64,000 bases of DNA from Chamaecyparis obtusa (taxonomy: Eukaryota; Streptophyta; Pinopsida; Cupressales; Cupressaceae), in assembly GCA_027943335.1 (NCBI GenBank), contig BSBK01002795.1:248001-312000 (forward strand). Direction: 5' to 3'. Under the pieces are notes generated by a model. It ran no database searches. It saw only the letters and a program-made list of their open reading frames with translations, and was not told the origin of the DNA. The position numbers and the translations under genes are program-made. Every line of letters begins with the position of its first letter. Position 1 is the stretch's first letter. Of the stretch, positions 49,478 to 61,551 are shown piece after piece.

Positions 49478-51640
49478 ATTTATGCTAGCACCATATAACA
49501 TATTCATTTATAATGTAGAAGGACATTCAAGTTTTGATTTGTTGGTTCTCTCTTTTGTACTATTTATCTTTGTAAATGTTTAGTTTTACATGATATTGAT
49601 TTTCAGATTTTTTATTGAGCTATGGTGATCGCTAGGATTTTAGTCATGAGTTTTCACTTCTAATTAATTTATTTTTAGAACATGACATGGAAGTTTGTTT
49701 AATCTCTTTCCTTTGTTGCATGTGAAGAACATGGGAGAGCTAAGGATAATTGTGGTAAGAGTTTTACTTGCAAGTTATGGGTTTGTAGGCTTTGCATATA
49801 ATTGTTGATAATCCTCGGTACTACGTGATGATGTAAAATATACTTTCGAGTTGATACTATTAGCTGATCTATAGATGTCTCAGTCATTTTCCAACTTTAT
49901 ATAGTGAGAGTTAATAGGTGCATGCCATTGATAAGTTTTGCACTTGGAGATTATGGTTGCATGTTTTGGGTTTTATATGTCCATAACATGAGACTCACAT
50001 TATATATTTTGTATGCCTATGAGGTATGAATAATTCGATGTGTTAGTACTTTCTATAGGTTTTATTTTAGCTATGGAGTTTATTTTTTCATAGCTATTTG
50101 TGCATATCAGTATATTTGGTTTAAGTGTTTTTGTTTGGGATATCAATTGACTTATAGTTCATTTTGACAATTAGTGCAGCTTCTCTTTAGATCTGACTTC
50201 TTATCTCTGTGCAATTTCTTATGGAGGATGGGATAATTGGTGCTCTGGATGGTGGTCACTTTGTTCCTTTTTACATGCTACTTGGTGAAGTACAAGGAGT
50301 AGTTTGATTCCTTGATTGCATATCTGCTTATAGGGATTGTTCCCTTGTTCATGCTTCATGTTAGTTTGTTACCACTTATGTAATGTATACAACACATTGA
50401 CAAATACTAGGATTTGAAAGTTAATGGTAAATTTTTATAATGTTTAATTTAATATCATATGTCTAGTGCACCTAGAGGCTCCTCAAAGATCATGCATCAC
50501 TAGGAAATAACATTTGTGGAGCTATTCAATGTGTTGTACATAACATTAAAAGCTATATTAGTGTGGGGTATCACATTTGAAAAATGTATTTAATTTAATA
50601 TTGGTAAAATATCAATGAAATGAAAACTTAGTAGTCAACATTAAATGAGGGTTTAATATTATTGTAATTTCATTGCTTTATTGACATGGTTTTAGATAGT
50701 ACCACTTCCTTGTTTTTTGTGAGGTTGTATCTATTAAAAAAAATAAAAGGGTAGTTTATTAAGTTTGGATAACTAACCATTCTAGTTAAGGGTTTTTTAG
50801 CATTTCTTGATTAGCATTTATGATGTTTTCAAGAATGGGACGATATGTGTGGTTACATGTACACATAGAGTGATTATAGAGAGATTGTGTTTAGTAATCA
50901 TGTAGGACTATGAATATAAATTATAATGATTTCATTGTTGAATAATATATAGGATATTCCCAGTTTGTATTGTATGTCATCTTCGATGGTATGTTGTCTA
51001 TTCTTTTGCATCTAGAATTTGAATACTTGTTTGCATAGATTTCTCTTCTAGGTAACATGGAAATTGTCATTGTAGGGATGAGAATTTCCTACCATCATGG
51101 TCCTTAAGGACGTGCTTTATTCTCAACACAAACATGGATTATAAACTCTACAGCCTTACATTACATGATGCATTCATCTAATATACTTGAGTCTCTATTG
51201 GATAGCAGTACTTCTCAAAGGGTCTAGTGAGTACCTCTTTACAAACATCAATTTTGAGGTTAGGAACTATATATATATGGTTGATGGTTATATTGGCCAT
51301 ATTTTCTTTATTCTTAATATATTTTAAACTATTGTATATGTCTACTAGGTGTTTCATAAAAGAGGTTCATACAGTCGATTATTCGCTATATGATGTCATC
51401 ATTCATGATCTCCATGATCCAAAGAAAGCCATTTCATCTTATATAGGTAATCACGTGTTTAGATATACTCGAGTTTCACTATTTTAAGGCATCAAATAGT
51501 TCATCACACATGATCCAATAGATTATTTGATTAAACTTTGGCATGAGGATTTTAACCATGTCAACTATATGTATCTGCAGTAATTGAATGCACAAAAGAT
51601 GTTACTTGGTCTTCCGAATTTTTCATTCATTAATTGTTAA
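49478..51640 (+). repeat. Degenerate Copia-derived block, unit IV
   Basis: It matches 3965-6070 and 56805-58985. Near 51120-51590 the frames still show a 'WIINSTASHYMMHSSN'-like protease region and LIKLWHEDFNHVNYMYLQ pre-integrase. It has no solo-LTR insertion at its left edge, unlike units I and the 28-kb copy. Confidence 0.65.
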
Positions 51641-52431
51641 GCTCCTAAACATTATCTTTCCTATTTTGTTATCATATTTTCCTTATTTATTTTCCTCCTT
51701 TTCTTTTTTCTTTTATTACCTTGGCCTCTAGCAACTTGCTCATTGCTTCCTTTTCTTATATAGTAAATTTGTGAGCATTTTGTATTTATGTTCAAAGGAG
51801 GGTCTGTTTGCTTATGTTTAAATTTGTGTTTTCTGATTATCATATGTTAATCATGCAAATCAAAATGAGACTAAAATAATAAAGGGAAAACACTGCATTT
51901 TTTGCCCGATAACTAAACTATAACTTTAATCTCCTTTTAAAGTCAAAATATTATTTAAATACAAAGTTCACTGTAGTTTACTATTTTCTGACTATTCAGC
52001 TCCTGTAATAAAGCTGCACGTTTCCAAATGAAGCGAGATCGACCATCTTGTGGTGCAACGTGCAATCTCAAGCCAAAATCAATTGGAATGTGAAAGCGGT
52101 TGAAATAAACTTGTGGAGAAATGCAACCCGCGAACATCGCCGACTTACAAGGTTGAGTTTGTGGTTTTCGCAGGTTTTCTATAACTAAACTATTTAATTT
52201 TAATATATATATAGTTTTTCACCTACTCCTTACTTATTTAACTTTAATCTCCTTATAAGTTGGAGATATTTTAAAGTCAACTTAGTAATTAAATACAAAA
52301 ATTCACTATAGTTGAGTGTTTTGTGACTAGATCAGCTGCATATGCGTCTGCAAATGGTTGCCAAACTGTCCAACATGAGGCGGACGGTTGACTAGTAAAC
52401 TCCTTCAAAAGCCAGGCGCGCTTTGACAGTC
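51641..52431 (+). promoter_or_regulatory. Upstream region of gene A3
   Basis: A conserved spacer is followed by the promoter block: CTGCACGTTTCC at 52015-52026 in place of the G-box, GCAACCCGCGAACATCGCCG at 52123-52142, and GGCGGACGGTTGACTAGTAA near 52379-52398, shared with A4 and, in part, with gene C. Confidence 0.35.
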
Positions 52432-52439
52432 TATATAAA
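52432..52439 (+). promoter_or_regulatory. TATA box of gene A3
   Basis: TATATAAA within CAGTCTATATAAACACCCC, about 95 bases before the donor. The same sequence serves A4 (59727-59734). Confidence 0.6.
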
Positions 52440-52709
52440 CACCCCATATCTGCATTGCCCAGCCATTCAAGCAAATACGTTTCTTTCTTGTCAATTACGT
52501 CTTTCTTTGTGGTCGGTATTCAACTAGGTGAAGTAATTCAATCTTGGGCCCTTTTAGCTCCATTTATCTTCTAATCATTATTGTGTAATTATGATATGTC
52601 CGTTGATAGAGATTTTTATGGTCTAATTCTGATATGACTATTCTGTTCATTGTTTTTGTTGTATGATAAGAGATTTACTGTGATGTATGATCTCCTGCAG
52701 GAAAACAAA

Positions 52710-52817
52710 ATGGGAGTTGAAATCCTCATATTCGGCATAGAACTGGCCTTAGGTCTTATTGGGTGTGTGGTTGGTGGGTTAATTTTCGGGTTAGCATATT
52801 GTTGCTGTCCGAACTAA
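52710..52817 (+). CDS. Peptide gene A3: 35-residue hydrophobic peptide
   Basis: The leader exon (about 52468-52527, no ATG) ends CAACTAG. The intron is 52528-52700 (GTGAAG...CTGCAG), shortened just after the donor compared with A1. Exon 2 begins GAAAACAAAATGGG. The peptide equals A2 except for S15 to G, L26 to F and the end C31-C32-C33-P34-N35. Promoter, donor, acceptor and frame are all intact, so with gene C this is the best-preserved member. It differs from A4 at two bases. One membrane helix is predicted from hydrophobicity, and the role is unknown. Confidence 0.62.
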   Translation: MGVEILIFGIELALGLIGCVVGGLIFGLAYCCCPN

Positions 52818-53165
52818 TTTTTACTCTTTTTTTTGTTGTATAGGGTTACAGGACCCTTCAAAACCTGTTTTATCTTAATCAATAATAATTTTTCAGTATA
52901 TTTGATTATATTTAATCAACAAAATTTTCAATTTTAATAAATACTAATATTCAACCTAGATTCAAACCCATATTATAAAGATAAAGTCTGATTTTAATAC
53001 ATTTGCTGACCTTCATAGAAAATAACTGGAGTGTACTGCTACAACAACAGTTTTATTTTGCTGTCTAAACGTTAATCCGCTTTGGATTCTTTTAACAGTA
53101 TTAGACATCCCAAATTTTATATGATGAACTTCTAAAGATTACAGAACTAACAGGAGTATCTAAAG

Positions 53166-53334
53166 ATTCAGATATAGATTTCTGGAATAGATAATGTATG
53201 ATTTTTTTGCATCAACATTTTGGATTACACTGTGTGAACCATGATTACAATAAAAGAGATAACTCTTCTATCCTGATCTGAAACGTTGATGCAAAAAATC
53301 AGACACAATCTACTCTAGAAATCTATATCTGAAT
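53166..53334. repeat. Foldback inverted repeat between A3 and B3
   Basis: The arms are ATTCAGATATAGATTTCTGG and CTAGAAATCTATATCTGAAT. The right inner arm is shorter than in unit I because part of the complement (TAATGATGGTTCACA...) is deleted. Confidence 0.6.
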
Positions 53335-53628
53335 TGATAATAGATTGTGGAAATCTCATATGTTTAGAATCTAAAGATTACAACTGATTGTAGACTGAAA
53401 GAACTAATCTCTAAACAAACTTACTGCAAGGGATTGTTTGATTCCACCGTAGAACTCCAAAGTGGATCTATCAATGACAACTTGTAACTGATGGATCCAG
53501 CATCAGTTATCTACATAGTCTTGGCCTATAAATTAACTATTTTTATAATGATTTTTGAACCCACTATTTAGTTATTTAACTTTAACTTAATTAACAAGCA
53601 TTGAAAGACCAGGCGCCCTGTGACAGTC

Positions 53629-53636
53629 TATATAAA
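53629..53636 (+). promoter_or_regulatory. TATA box of locus B3
   Basis: TATATAAA in CAGTCTATATAAACACC. At B1 and B2 the same site is TATGTAAA, and at B4 it is GATATAAA. Confidence 0.55.
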
Positions 53637-53888
53637 CACCTCATATCTGCATTAAACTAGTAATTCAAGAAAACAAGTTTCTTTCCTGTCAGTTACATCA
53701 TTATTTGTGGTCGGCCTTCAACTAGGTGAAGAAAGCCATTCGATAGTAAAAGTAATTCAATCTTGGGTACTTTTAACTCGCTTATATTCTGTTCGTTATG
53801 GTGTAATTCGTATATGAGTACTCTGTTAATTGTTTCTGTTGTATGGTAAGAGAATTACTTTGATGTATCTCACATGCAGAAAATCAAA

Positions 53889-53951
53889 ATGGCTACTGTG
53901 AAGAAAGCCCTTCGATTGTACAAAGAATTCAATCTTGGGTACTTAATTTAG
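53889..53951 (+). CDS. Locus B3 micro-ORF (20 residues)
   Basis: This is the first AUG after the predicted intron 53726-53879. It starts MATVKKALRLYK like B1, but the stop is lost (AAATAA to AAAGAA), so it runs on eight codons (E-F-N-L-G-Y-L-I) to TAG. The lack of conservation of the end argues against strong selection on this peptide. Confidence 0.28.
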   Translation: MATVKKALRLYKEFNLGYLI

Positions 53952-54107
53952 CTCACTTTATATTCTGCTATTTTGCTGCAATTCTGATGTCTCCACTGTC
54001 TGATTGGTAGAGATTTTCAAGGTCTTATTCTGATATGAGTACTCTGTTCATTGCTTCTGTTGTATGATAAGAGATTTACTGTAATGTATCTCGTGCACGA
54101 AAATGAA

Positions 54108-54212
54108 ATGGTTATTGATGTCCTCCTCCTCGGTATATACTTGGCTTTCAGTCTTATCGTGTATGTGTTTGTCGGGCTCACAAATTGCGGCTTATCTAGA
54201 ATTAATTTTTAA
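54108..54212 (+). CDS. Locus B3 hydrophobic peptide ORF (34 residues)
   Basis: It shares M-V-I-D-V-L-L-L-G-I-Y-L-A-F-S-L-I at the N-terminus with B2, then V18, G23 and N26-C27-G28. The end runs past the B2 stop to L-S-R-I-N-F because of a deletion near 54194. The equivalent acceptor site reads CGTGCAC (54092-54098). An out-of-frame AUG lies five bases upstream (54103). Confidence 0.38.
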   Translation: MVIDVLLLGIYLAFSLIVYVFVGLTNCGLSRINF

Positions 54213-54546
54213 ATTAAAAAGTTAAATATAAACTTAAAAACTAAATATAAGTTATAAAGAAGGTTAATATTACTTGATTTTAGAATCAATGAAAAAATAT
54301 AGCACTAATGTGACGATAAAATATACTATTCTTACAACAAAAACTAAATACATACTGTGTATGTTTTGCCTTGACTTTTTTTTATTGGATCAATTTCATT
54401 TTTGTTGATCATTTCAATGTTTGCGGATATATCCTTTTCATAATCATACTAGTCATGCATTTCTTTTCGAATATATTTAATTTTTTTAATCATTTTTATT
54501 ACTTTGAAGATTAAAATTATTTATGAATATCTTTATTGGATTATCA
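54213..54546. repeat. Start of the AT-rich tail, unit IV, truncated
   Basis: It matches 14740-14919 and 61570-61880, then breaks at TTTATTGGATTATCATGATTC into the unclassified element. Confidence 0.55.
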
Positions 54547-56804
54547 TGATTCAAAATTGATCCAGTCTGACTACAAATCTAGAATTCATGCTAAAACAAT
54601 ACAACAAGCCTCCCATTCAAACTTGGGCCCAAAACTTGGGGTATGCAATGCCTTGGGCACTGTATACTTGGGTATAGTACACCCAAACCATTCTATACCT
54701 AGGAAAAAGAGCCTAAATTGAAATGGGGAGTAGGGAATGAAAAAGATGCCAAAATAAGCAGATCTAGGTTGATATGATCAAGCAAAATGGACATGAAATC
54801 TCAAAATAACAAAAATGGGTCCTAGGAAGAGATTTTATCTTTCACCCCTCAACTCAATGGGTTTCTCTATCATATTTCATCTCCTCCTATCATTCCTTGT
54901 CTCAATACTTGGGTAATTTCTGATAATTTATTGTTCTATTCTATTTTCATGTTCATAGGATGACAATAAAGATATTACAAATCCCTTAAGATCACATTTT
55001 CTTTCATTTTTATATCTCATCTTATACTTACTCAATTTCCTAAAGATCTTTTCCAATGCATCTTTGTTTATAACATGAAAAACAATGAACTTGAATTGAG
55101 TAGGAAACATGAAGGCTTTTTTTTTTAATTCTTAAAATGGGTATGATCCATTGTCTCTAACTTCTGCATGACCTCTAGGAAAGTTATCCTCAATGGAAAA
55201 ATTCTTAAAAACACATGAGGAGTGACAAGATTCCCATAAATCCTTATTGTAGTGGTTTCCCATGTAAGATAAGTCCCCCAAATTATGTGAAATCTTTTAA
55301 ATTTGGTCTCCTATCCAATAACCTCAAAAAGTCCCACATGGGATTTGGAATCCTCTCTTCCTCAAAATTCACGTATTTGAGAACTGCTTGTACAAAATGT
55401 TCTTAAAAAATAAGAAATATTGCATCAAGGAAACACATATCCCATACATGTGTCCAAACATGTACGAGAAACCTCTACTTTGATCATTGTACATGTATTG
55501 ATTTGTAGCTTCTCTATATTACGTAACTCTCTTCCTCTCTATAGAAACAAGTGACACAAAAAATAATACCATTTGAAGTTTTCCAGAGATTTTCTCAAAC
55601 TCTCATGCATGACATATTCCAAATACGTATCTAAATCAAATTTATATCATCATTGGATTTTACACTCTTATAGACACACACATCATCCCCACTAGAATTT
55701 TGGTTTTATCATCTTCACCCATGATTTGACAAAATTGATAGCATGCATTTCGAAAATAATATTCATGTGGGCTCAACTCAAAGGGATCCTATATAATTTG
55801 AGAAATTTTATTTTTCTTTTGTCGTAATCTACTAGCTTTGGTATGCTGGCTAATGCCACGATTGTCCTAATCTGCTAGCTTTGGTATGTTGGCTATATTT
55901 CTTGGATGATAAGTTCTTACTACATTAGTGTAGATAAGACTAGATAAGTCCAATATCCATGGGTTTCACAATGGAACTTTTTACTCTCTCCTTCTGTGAA
56001 AGTAACTAAAAATTTCATATCTTGAATTTGGCAATTTGCCATCTCTATCACAATCAAATTATCAAATAACCTATCTTGTTGACCTCCACACCAATATACG
56101 TTGGGAATGGATCTTTTTCCATCCAATTTATTTTCAATATATCTTCATCTGTTTTCCTAGGAAGGGCCTTCTTTCTAGTTTCTCTCTTTTTATATAGGAA
56201 ACCTAGTTCTAGCTAACTAGGTTTTAAAGACCCTTTATTTCCCTTCCAAAACCTAAATTCTTTTCAACACTCTTCAACTCAATGGAAAACTCTAAAAAAC
56301 ATATAGATGACCAAGTTACTTACTATTCAAATTGCCTTGGCTTCATTTTTTAAAACCCTAGCTTGATGTGCACTTGCCTCCAAGACTTTAGCTTGCTCTT
56401 CCAAATTTCTTGAAACACTTTTAGGAATTGACATCGATTTTTGAAGCATCAATTATAGGCCTAAAATTAAGTGCTCTAGACTACTATTGATCATATCCAA
56501 TTAACAACAATTTGTGTACTTCATACCCATGCATGTACAATCATTCAACAAGTTTAAATACCCTTTCATTGATGCTCTTAGGTCATGCGAGAATTGATTA
56601 ACGAGATTAAAGGATCAAAATTAATTCAAATAATACAAAACTAATTTTTTCAAGCATAAATACTAATTTCCCTTATTTGAAGAAATATAAACTTTTAGCA
56701 TAATACATGTTAAAGATATAACTCCCCTAATTTGAGCATTCCAAGAATTTAGATAAAAAATCTCATACAATACAACACTTTTTTCTTGTATTCATAATGT
56801 AATT
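54547..56804 (-). mobile_element. Unclassified degenerate element, copy 2
   Basis: It matches 46330-49475 with internal deletions. Minus-strand pieces include 56126-55920 (SIPNVYWCGGQQDRLFDNLI, MANCQIQDMKFLVTFTEG) and 55110-54928 (FIVFHVINKDALEKIFRKLS). A local tandem duplication of AATCTGCTAGCTTTGGTATG lies at about 55826-55886. Confidence 0.4.
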
Positions 56805-58985
56805 TATGCTAGCACCATATAAAATATTCATTTATAATGTAGAAGGACATTCAAGTTTTGATTTTTTGGATCTCTCTTTTGTACTATTTATATTTGTAAA
56901 TGTTTAGTTTTACATGATATTTGTTTTTCAGATATTTTATTGACCTCTGGTGATCACTAGGATTTTAGTCATGAGTTTTCACTTCTAATTAATTTATTTT
57001 TGGAAGATGACATGGAAGTTTGTTTAATCTATTTCCTTTGTTGTGTATGAAGAACTTGGGAGAGCTAACGAGACTTGTGGTAAGAGTTTTACTTGCAAGT
57101 TATGGGTTTGTAGGCTTTGCATATAATTGTTGATAATGCTTGGTACTACATGATGATGTAAATTATAATTTCTAGTTTATACTATTAGTTGATCTATGGA
57201 TGTCTCTGTCATTTTCCAACATTACATAGTGAGAGTTCATAGCTGCATGCCATTGATAAGTTTTTGGCACTTGGAGAATATGGTTGCATGTTATGGGTTG
57301 TATATGTCCATAACATAAGATTCACATTATATGTTTTGTATTCTTATGAGGTATGAATAATTCAACCTATTAGTACTTCCTCTAGGTTCTATTTTATCTA
57401 TGGAGTTTATTTTTTTATAGCTATTCATGCATATCCGGTATATTTGGTTTAAGTGTTTTTGTTTGGGATATCAATTGACTTAGAGTTCATTTTGACAATT
57501 AGTGTGGCTTTTCTTTAGATCCGACTTCTTATCTTTGTGTAATTTCTCATGGAGGATGGGATAATTGGTGCTCTGGATGGTGGTCACTTTGTTCCTTTTT
57601 ACATGCTTCTTGGTGAAGTACAAGGAGTATTTTGATTCCTTGATTGCATATGTGCTTATAGGGATTGTTGCCTTGTTCATTCTTGATGTTAGTTTGTTAC
57701 CACTTATGTAATGTATACAACACATTGAAGAATGCTAGGAATTAAAAGATTATGGTTAAATTTTATAATGTTTAATTTAATATTATATGTTTGATGCACC
57801 TAGAGGGTCCTAGAAGATCATGCATCACTAGGAAATAGCATCTATGGAGCTATTGCATGTGTTGTACATAACATTAAAAGCTATATTAATGTGGGGCATC
57901 GCATTTGAAAAATGTATTTAATTTAATATTGGTAAAATATCAATGAAATGAATACTTAGTACTCAACATTAAATGAGGGTTTAATATTATTGTAATTTCA
58001 TAGCTTTATTGACATGGTTTTACATAGTACCACTTCCTTGTTTTTTGTGAGGTCGTATATATAAAACAAAACAAAAGAGTAGTTTATTAAGTTTGGAGAA
58101 CTAGCCATTCTAGCTAAGGGTTTTTTAGCATCTCTTGATTAGCATTTGTGAGGTTTTCAAGAATGGGACAGTATGTGTGGTTACATGTACACATAGAGTG
58201 ATTATAGAGAGATTGTGTTTAGGAATCACAGAGGACTATGAATATATATTATAATGATTTCATTTTTGAATAATATATAGGATATTTCCAGTGTGTATTG
58301 TGTGTCATCTTCGATGGTATGTTGTCTATTCTTTTGCATCTAGAATTTGAATACTTGTTTGCATAGATTTCTCTTCTAGATTACATGGACATTGTCACTG
58401 TAGGGATGAGAATTTCCTATCATCATGGTCCTTAAGCACATGCTTTATTCTCAACACAAACATGGATTATGCATTGATGATCTAATGCCTCATAGCCTCA
58501 CATTACATGATGCATTGATCTAATTTACTTGATTCTCTATCGGATAGCAGTACTTCTCAGAGGGTAGCATGAGTACCTCTTTAGAAACTTCAATTTTGAC
58601 GCTAGGGACTATATATATGATTGATGGTTATATTGGCCACATTTTCCTTATTCTTAATATATTTTAAACTATTCTATATATCTACTAGGTGTTTTATAAA
58701 CGAGGTTCATACACTTGATTATTCACCATATGATGTCACCATTCATGATCTCCATGATCCAAAGAAATCCATTTCATCTTATATAGGTAATCACAAGTTT
58801 AGATATACTTGAGTTTCACTATTTTAAGTCATCCAATAGTTCATCACACAAGGCCCAATAGATTATTTGATTAAACTTTGGCATGAGCATTTTAACCATG
58901 TCAACTATATGTATTTGCAGTAATTGAATACACAAAAGATGTTACTTGGTCTTCCTAATTTTTCATTCATTAATTGTTAAGCTCC
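56805..58985 (+). repeat. Degenerate Copia-derived block, unit V
   Basis: It matches the unit IV block throughout. The pre-integrase remnant is near 58865-58920. Confidence 0.65.
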
Positions 58986-59734
58986 TAAACATTATCTTTC
59001 CACTTTTGTTATCATATTTTGCTTATTTATTTTCGTTCCTTTTCTTTTTCTTTTATTACCTTGATCTCTAGCAACTTGCTCATTGCTTCCTTTTCTTATA
59101 TAGTAAATTTGTGAGCATTTTGTATTTATGTTCAAAGGAGGGTCTGTTTGCTTATGTTTAAATTTGTGTTTTCCGATTATTGTATGTGAATCATGCAAAT
59201 CAAAATGAGACTAAAATAAAGAAAAAGCACTAAGCATTTTTTTCCCGATAACTAAACTATAACTTTAATCTCCTTTTAAAGTCAAAATATTATTTAAATA
59301 CAAAGTTCACTGTAGTTTACTATTTTCTGACTATTCAGCTCCTGTAATAAAGCTGCAACGTGCAATCTCAAGCCAAAATCAATTGCCATGTGAAAGCGTT
59401 TGAAATAAACTTGTGGAGAAATGCAACCCGCGAACATCGCCGACTTGGAAGTCTTTGTCATCAAATAATTTCAAGTCTGCAAGGTTTTCTATAACTAAAC
59501 TATTTAACAATTTTTATTATTTAACTTTAATCTCCTGATAGGATGGAGATATTTTAAAGTTCTTTTAAAGTCAACTTATTATTTGAAAACGAAAATTCAC
59601 TATAGTTGAGTGTTTTGTGACTAGATCGGCTGCATATGCGTCTACAAATGGTTGACAAAACTGTCCAACATGAGGCCGACGGTTGACTAGTAATCTCCTT
59701 CAAAAGCCAGGCGTCCTTTGACAGTCTATATAAA
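58986..59734 (+). promoter_or_regulatory. Upstream region and TATA box of gene A4
   Basis: The TATA box TATATAAA is at 59727-59734. The block GCAACCCGCGAACATCGCCG is at 59424-59443. The G-box-like segment is deleted: CTGTAATAAAGCTGCAACG runs straight into the block that follows. Confidence 0.4.
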
Positions 59735-59847
59735 CACCCCATATCTGCATTGCCCAGCCATTCAAGCAAATAAGCCCTTCGTTGTACAAGTAATTCAATC
59801 ATCTTCTAATCATTATTGTGTAATTCTGATATCTCCGTTGATAGAGA

Positions 59848-60031
59848 TTTTTATGATCTAATTTTGATATGACTATTCTGTTCATTGTTTTTGTTGTATG
59901 ATAAGAGATTTAATCTGATGTATCTCGTGCAGGAAAACATTTTTATGGTCTAATTTTGATATGACTATTCTGTTCATTGTTTTTGTTGTATGATAAGAGA
60001 TTTAATCTGATGTATCTCGTGCAGGAAAACA
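59848..60031 (+). repeat. Tandem duplication of 92 bp including the 3' splice site of A4
   Basis: Two copies of TTTTTATG.TCTAATTTTGAT...GTGCAGGAAAACA lie head to tail, differing at one base near the start. Confidence 0.85.
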
Positions 60032-60033
60032 AA

Positions 60034-60141
60034 ATGGGAGTTGAAATCCTCATATTCGGCATAGAACTGGCCTTAGGTCTTATTGGGTGTGTGGTTGGTG
60101 GGTTAATTTTAGGGTTAGCATATTGTTGCTGTCCCAACTAA
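60034..60141 (+). CDS. Peptide gene A4: 35-residue hydrophobic peptide, altered leader
   Basis: The coding exon is intact (S15 to G, end C-C-C-P-N) and differs from A3 at two bases. The leader is damaged: after ATTCAAGCAAATAAG (59762-59775) the rest of exon 1 and the usual CAACTAG|GTGAAG donor are deleted. A CAA|GTAATT site at 59790 could serve as a new donor. The intron end plus acceptor is duplicated in tandem (59848-59939 and 59940-60031), giving two GTGCAG acceptors (59932 and 60024). Use of the first would add an ATG-GTC-TAA mini-ORF before the peptide. Translation depends on which site is used. Confidence 0.5.
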   Translation: MGVEILIFGIELALGLIGCVVGGLILGLAYCCCPN

Positions 60142-60490
60142 TTTTTATTCTTTCTGTTGTATAAGGTTTTAGGACTTTTCAAAATCTGTTTTATCTTAAT
60201 CAATAATAATTTTTCAACATATTTGATTATATTTATTCAACAAAAGTTTCAATTTTAACAAATATTGATATTCAACCTAGATTCAAACATATATTATGAA
60301 AACAAATTCTGAATTTAATACATTTGCTGATGAAAACCTTCATAGAAAATAACTAGTGTACTGCTACAACAGCAGTTTTATTTTTATTTCTAAACGTTAA
60401 TCTACTTTGCATTCTTTTGACAGTATTAGAAATCCCAAATTTTACATGATGAACTTCTAAAGATTATGGAGCTAACAGGAGTATCTAAAC

Positions 60491-60679
60491 ATTCAGATAT
60501 AAATTTCTAGAGTAGATTATGTATGATTTTTTTGCATCAACGTTTTTTATCACATTATGTGAACCATCATTACAATAAAACAGCTAACTCTTCTATCCTA
60601 ATGATGGTTCACAAAGTGTGATCCAAAATGTTGATGCAAAAAATCATACACAATCTACTTTAGAAATCTATATCTGAAT
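60491..60679. repeat. Foldback inverted repeat between A4 and B4
   Basis: The arms are ATTCAGATATAAATTTCTAG and TAGAAATCTATATCTGAAT. The right edge is followed by a direct duplication CTGAATTGATAATAGATTAT (60674 and 60713). Confidence 0.65.
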
Positions 60680-61269
60680 TGATAATAGATTATGAAAATC
60701 TCATATCTTTCTGAATTGATAATAGATTATGGAAATCTCATATCTTTAGAATCTAAAGATTACAAGTAACTGATTGTAGACTGAAAGAACTAATGTCTAA
60801 ACAAACTTACTGCAAGGGATTGTTTGATTCCACCGTAGAACTCCAAGGTGGATCTATCAATGACAACTTGTAATTGATGGATCTAGCATCAGTTATCTAC
60901 ACAGTCTTGGCCTATAAATTAACTATTTTTATAATGATTTTAACCCACTACTTAGTGATTTAACTTTAACTTAACTAACAAGCATTGAAAGACCAGGCGC
61001 CCTGTGACAGTGGATATAAACACCACATAGTTGCATTACCCAGCAATTCAAGAAAACAAGTTTCTTTCCTGTCAATTACATCATTATTTGTGGTCGGCCT
61101 TCAGCTAGGTGAAGAAAGCCATTCGATAGTAAAAGTAATTCAATCTTGGGTACTTTTAACTCGCTTATATTCTGCCCGTTATGGTATAATTCTTATATGA
61201 GTACTCTGTTAATTGTTTCTGTTGTATGATAAGAGATTTACGCTGATGTATCTCATGCAGAAAATCAAA

Positions 61270-61311
61270 ATGGCTACTGTGATCAAGAAAGCCCTTCGAT
61301 TGTACAAATAA
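61270..61311 (+). CDS. Locus B4 micro-ORF (13 residues)
   Basis: First AUG after the predicted intron 61109-61260 (donor CAGCTAG|GTGAAG, acceptor CATGCAG). It encodes MATVIKKALRLYK: a 3-base insertion keeps the frame and adds Ile5. The TATA-like element TATAAA is at 61015-61020. Confidence 0.3.
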   Translation: MATVIKKALRLYK

Positions 61312-61449
61312 GTCAACCTTGGGTACTTAATTATGCTCAATTTATATTCTGCCATTATGCTGTAATTCTGATGTCTCCACTGTCTGATTGGTAGAGATTT
61401 TCATGGTGTTATTCTGATATGAGTAATGTGTCTCGTGCACGAAAATGAA

Positions 61450-61551
61450 ATGGTTATTGGTGTCCTCCTCCTCGGCATATACTTGGCTTTCAGTCTTATC
61501 GCGTATGTGTTTGTCAGGCTCACAAATTGCGCCTTATGCCTACGAGAATGA
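61450..61551 (+). CDS. Locus B4 hydrophobic peptide ORF (33 residues)
   Basis: As B2 with D4 to G and T23 to R, and the C-terminus N26-C27-A28-L29-C30-L31-R32-E33. The former acceptor again reads CGTGCAC (61434-61440), and an out-of-frame AUG lies five bases upstream. The region just before it (GAGTAATGTGTCTCG) has lost about 45 bases of intron relative to B2 and B3. Confidence 0.38.
   Translation: MVIGVLLLGIYLAFSLIAYVFVRLTNCALCLRE

Noticed and set aside
54536..54721. 61-codon frame at the start of the second unclassified element copy
   Set aside because: The equivalent frame is not open in the copy at 46330.
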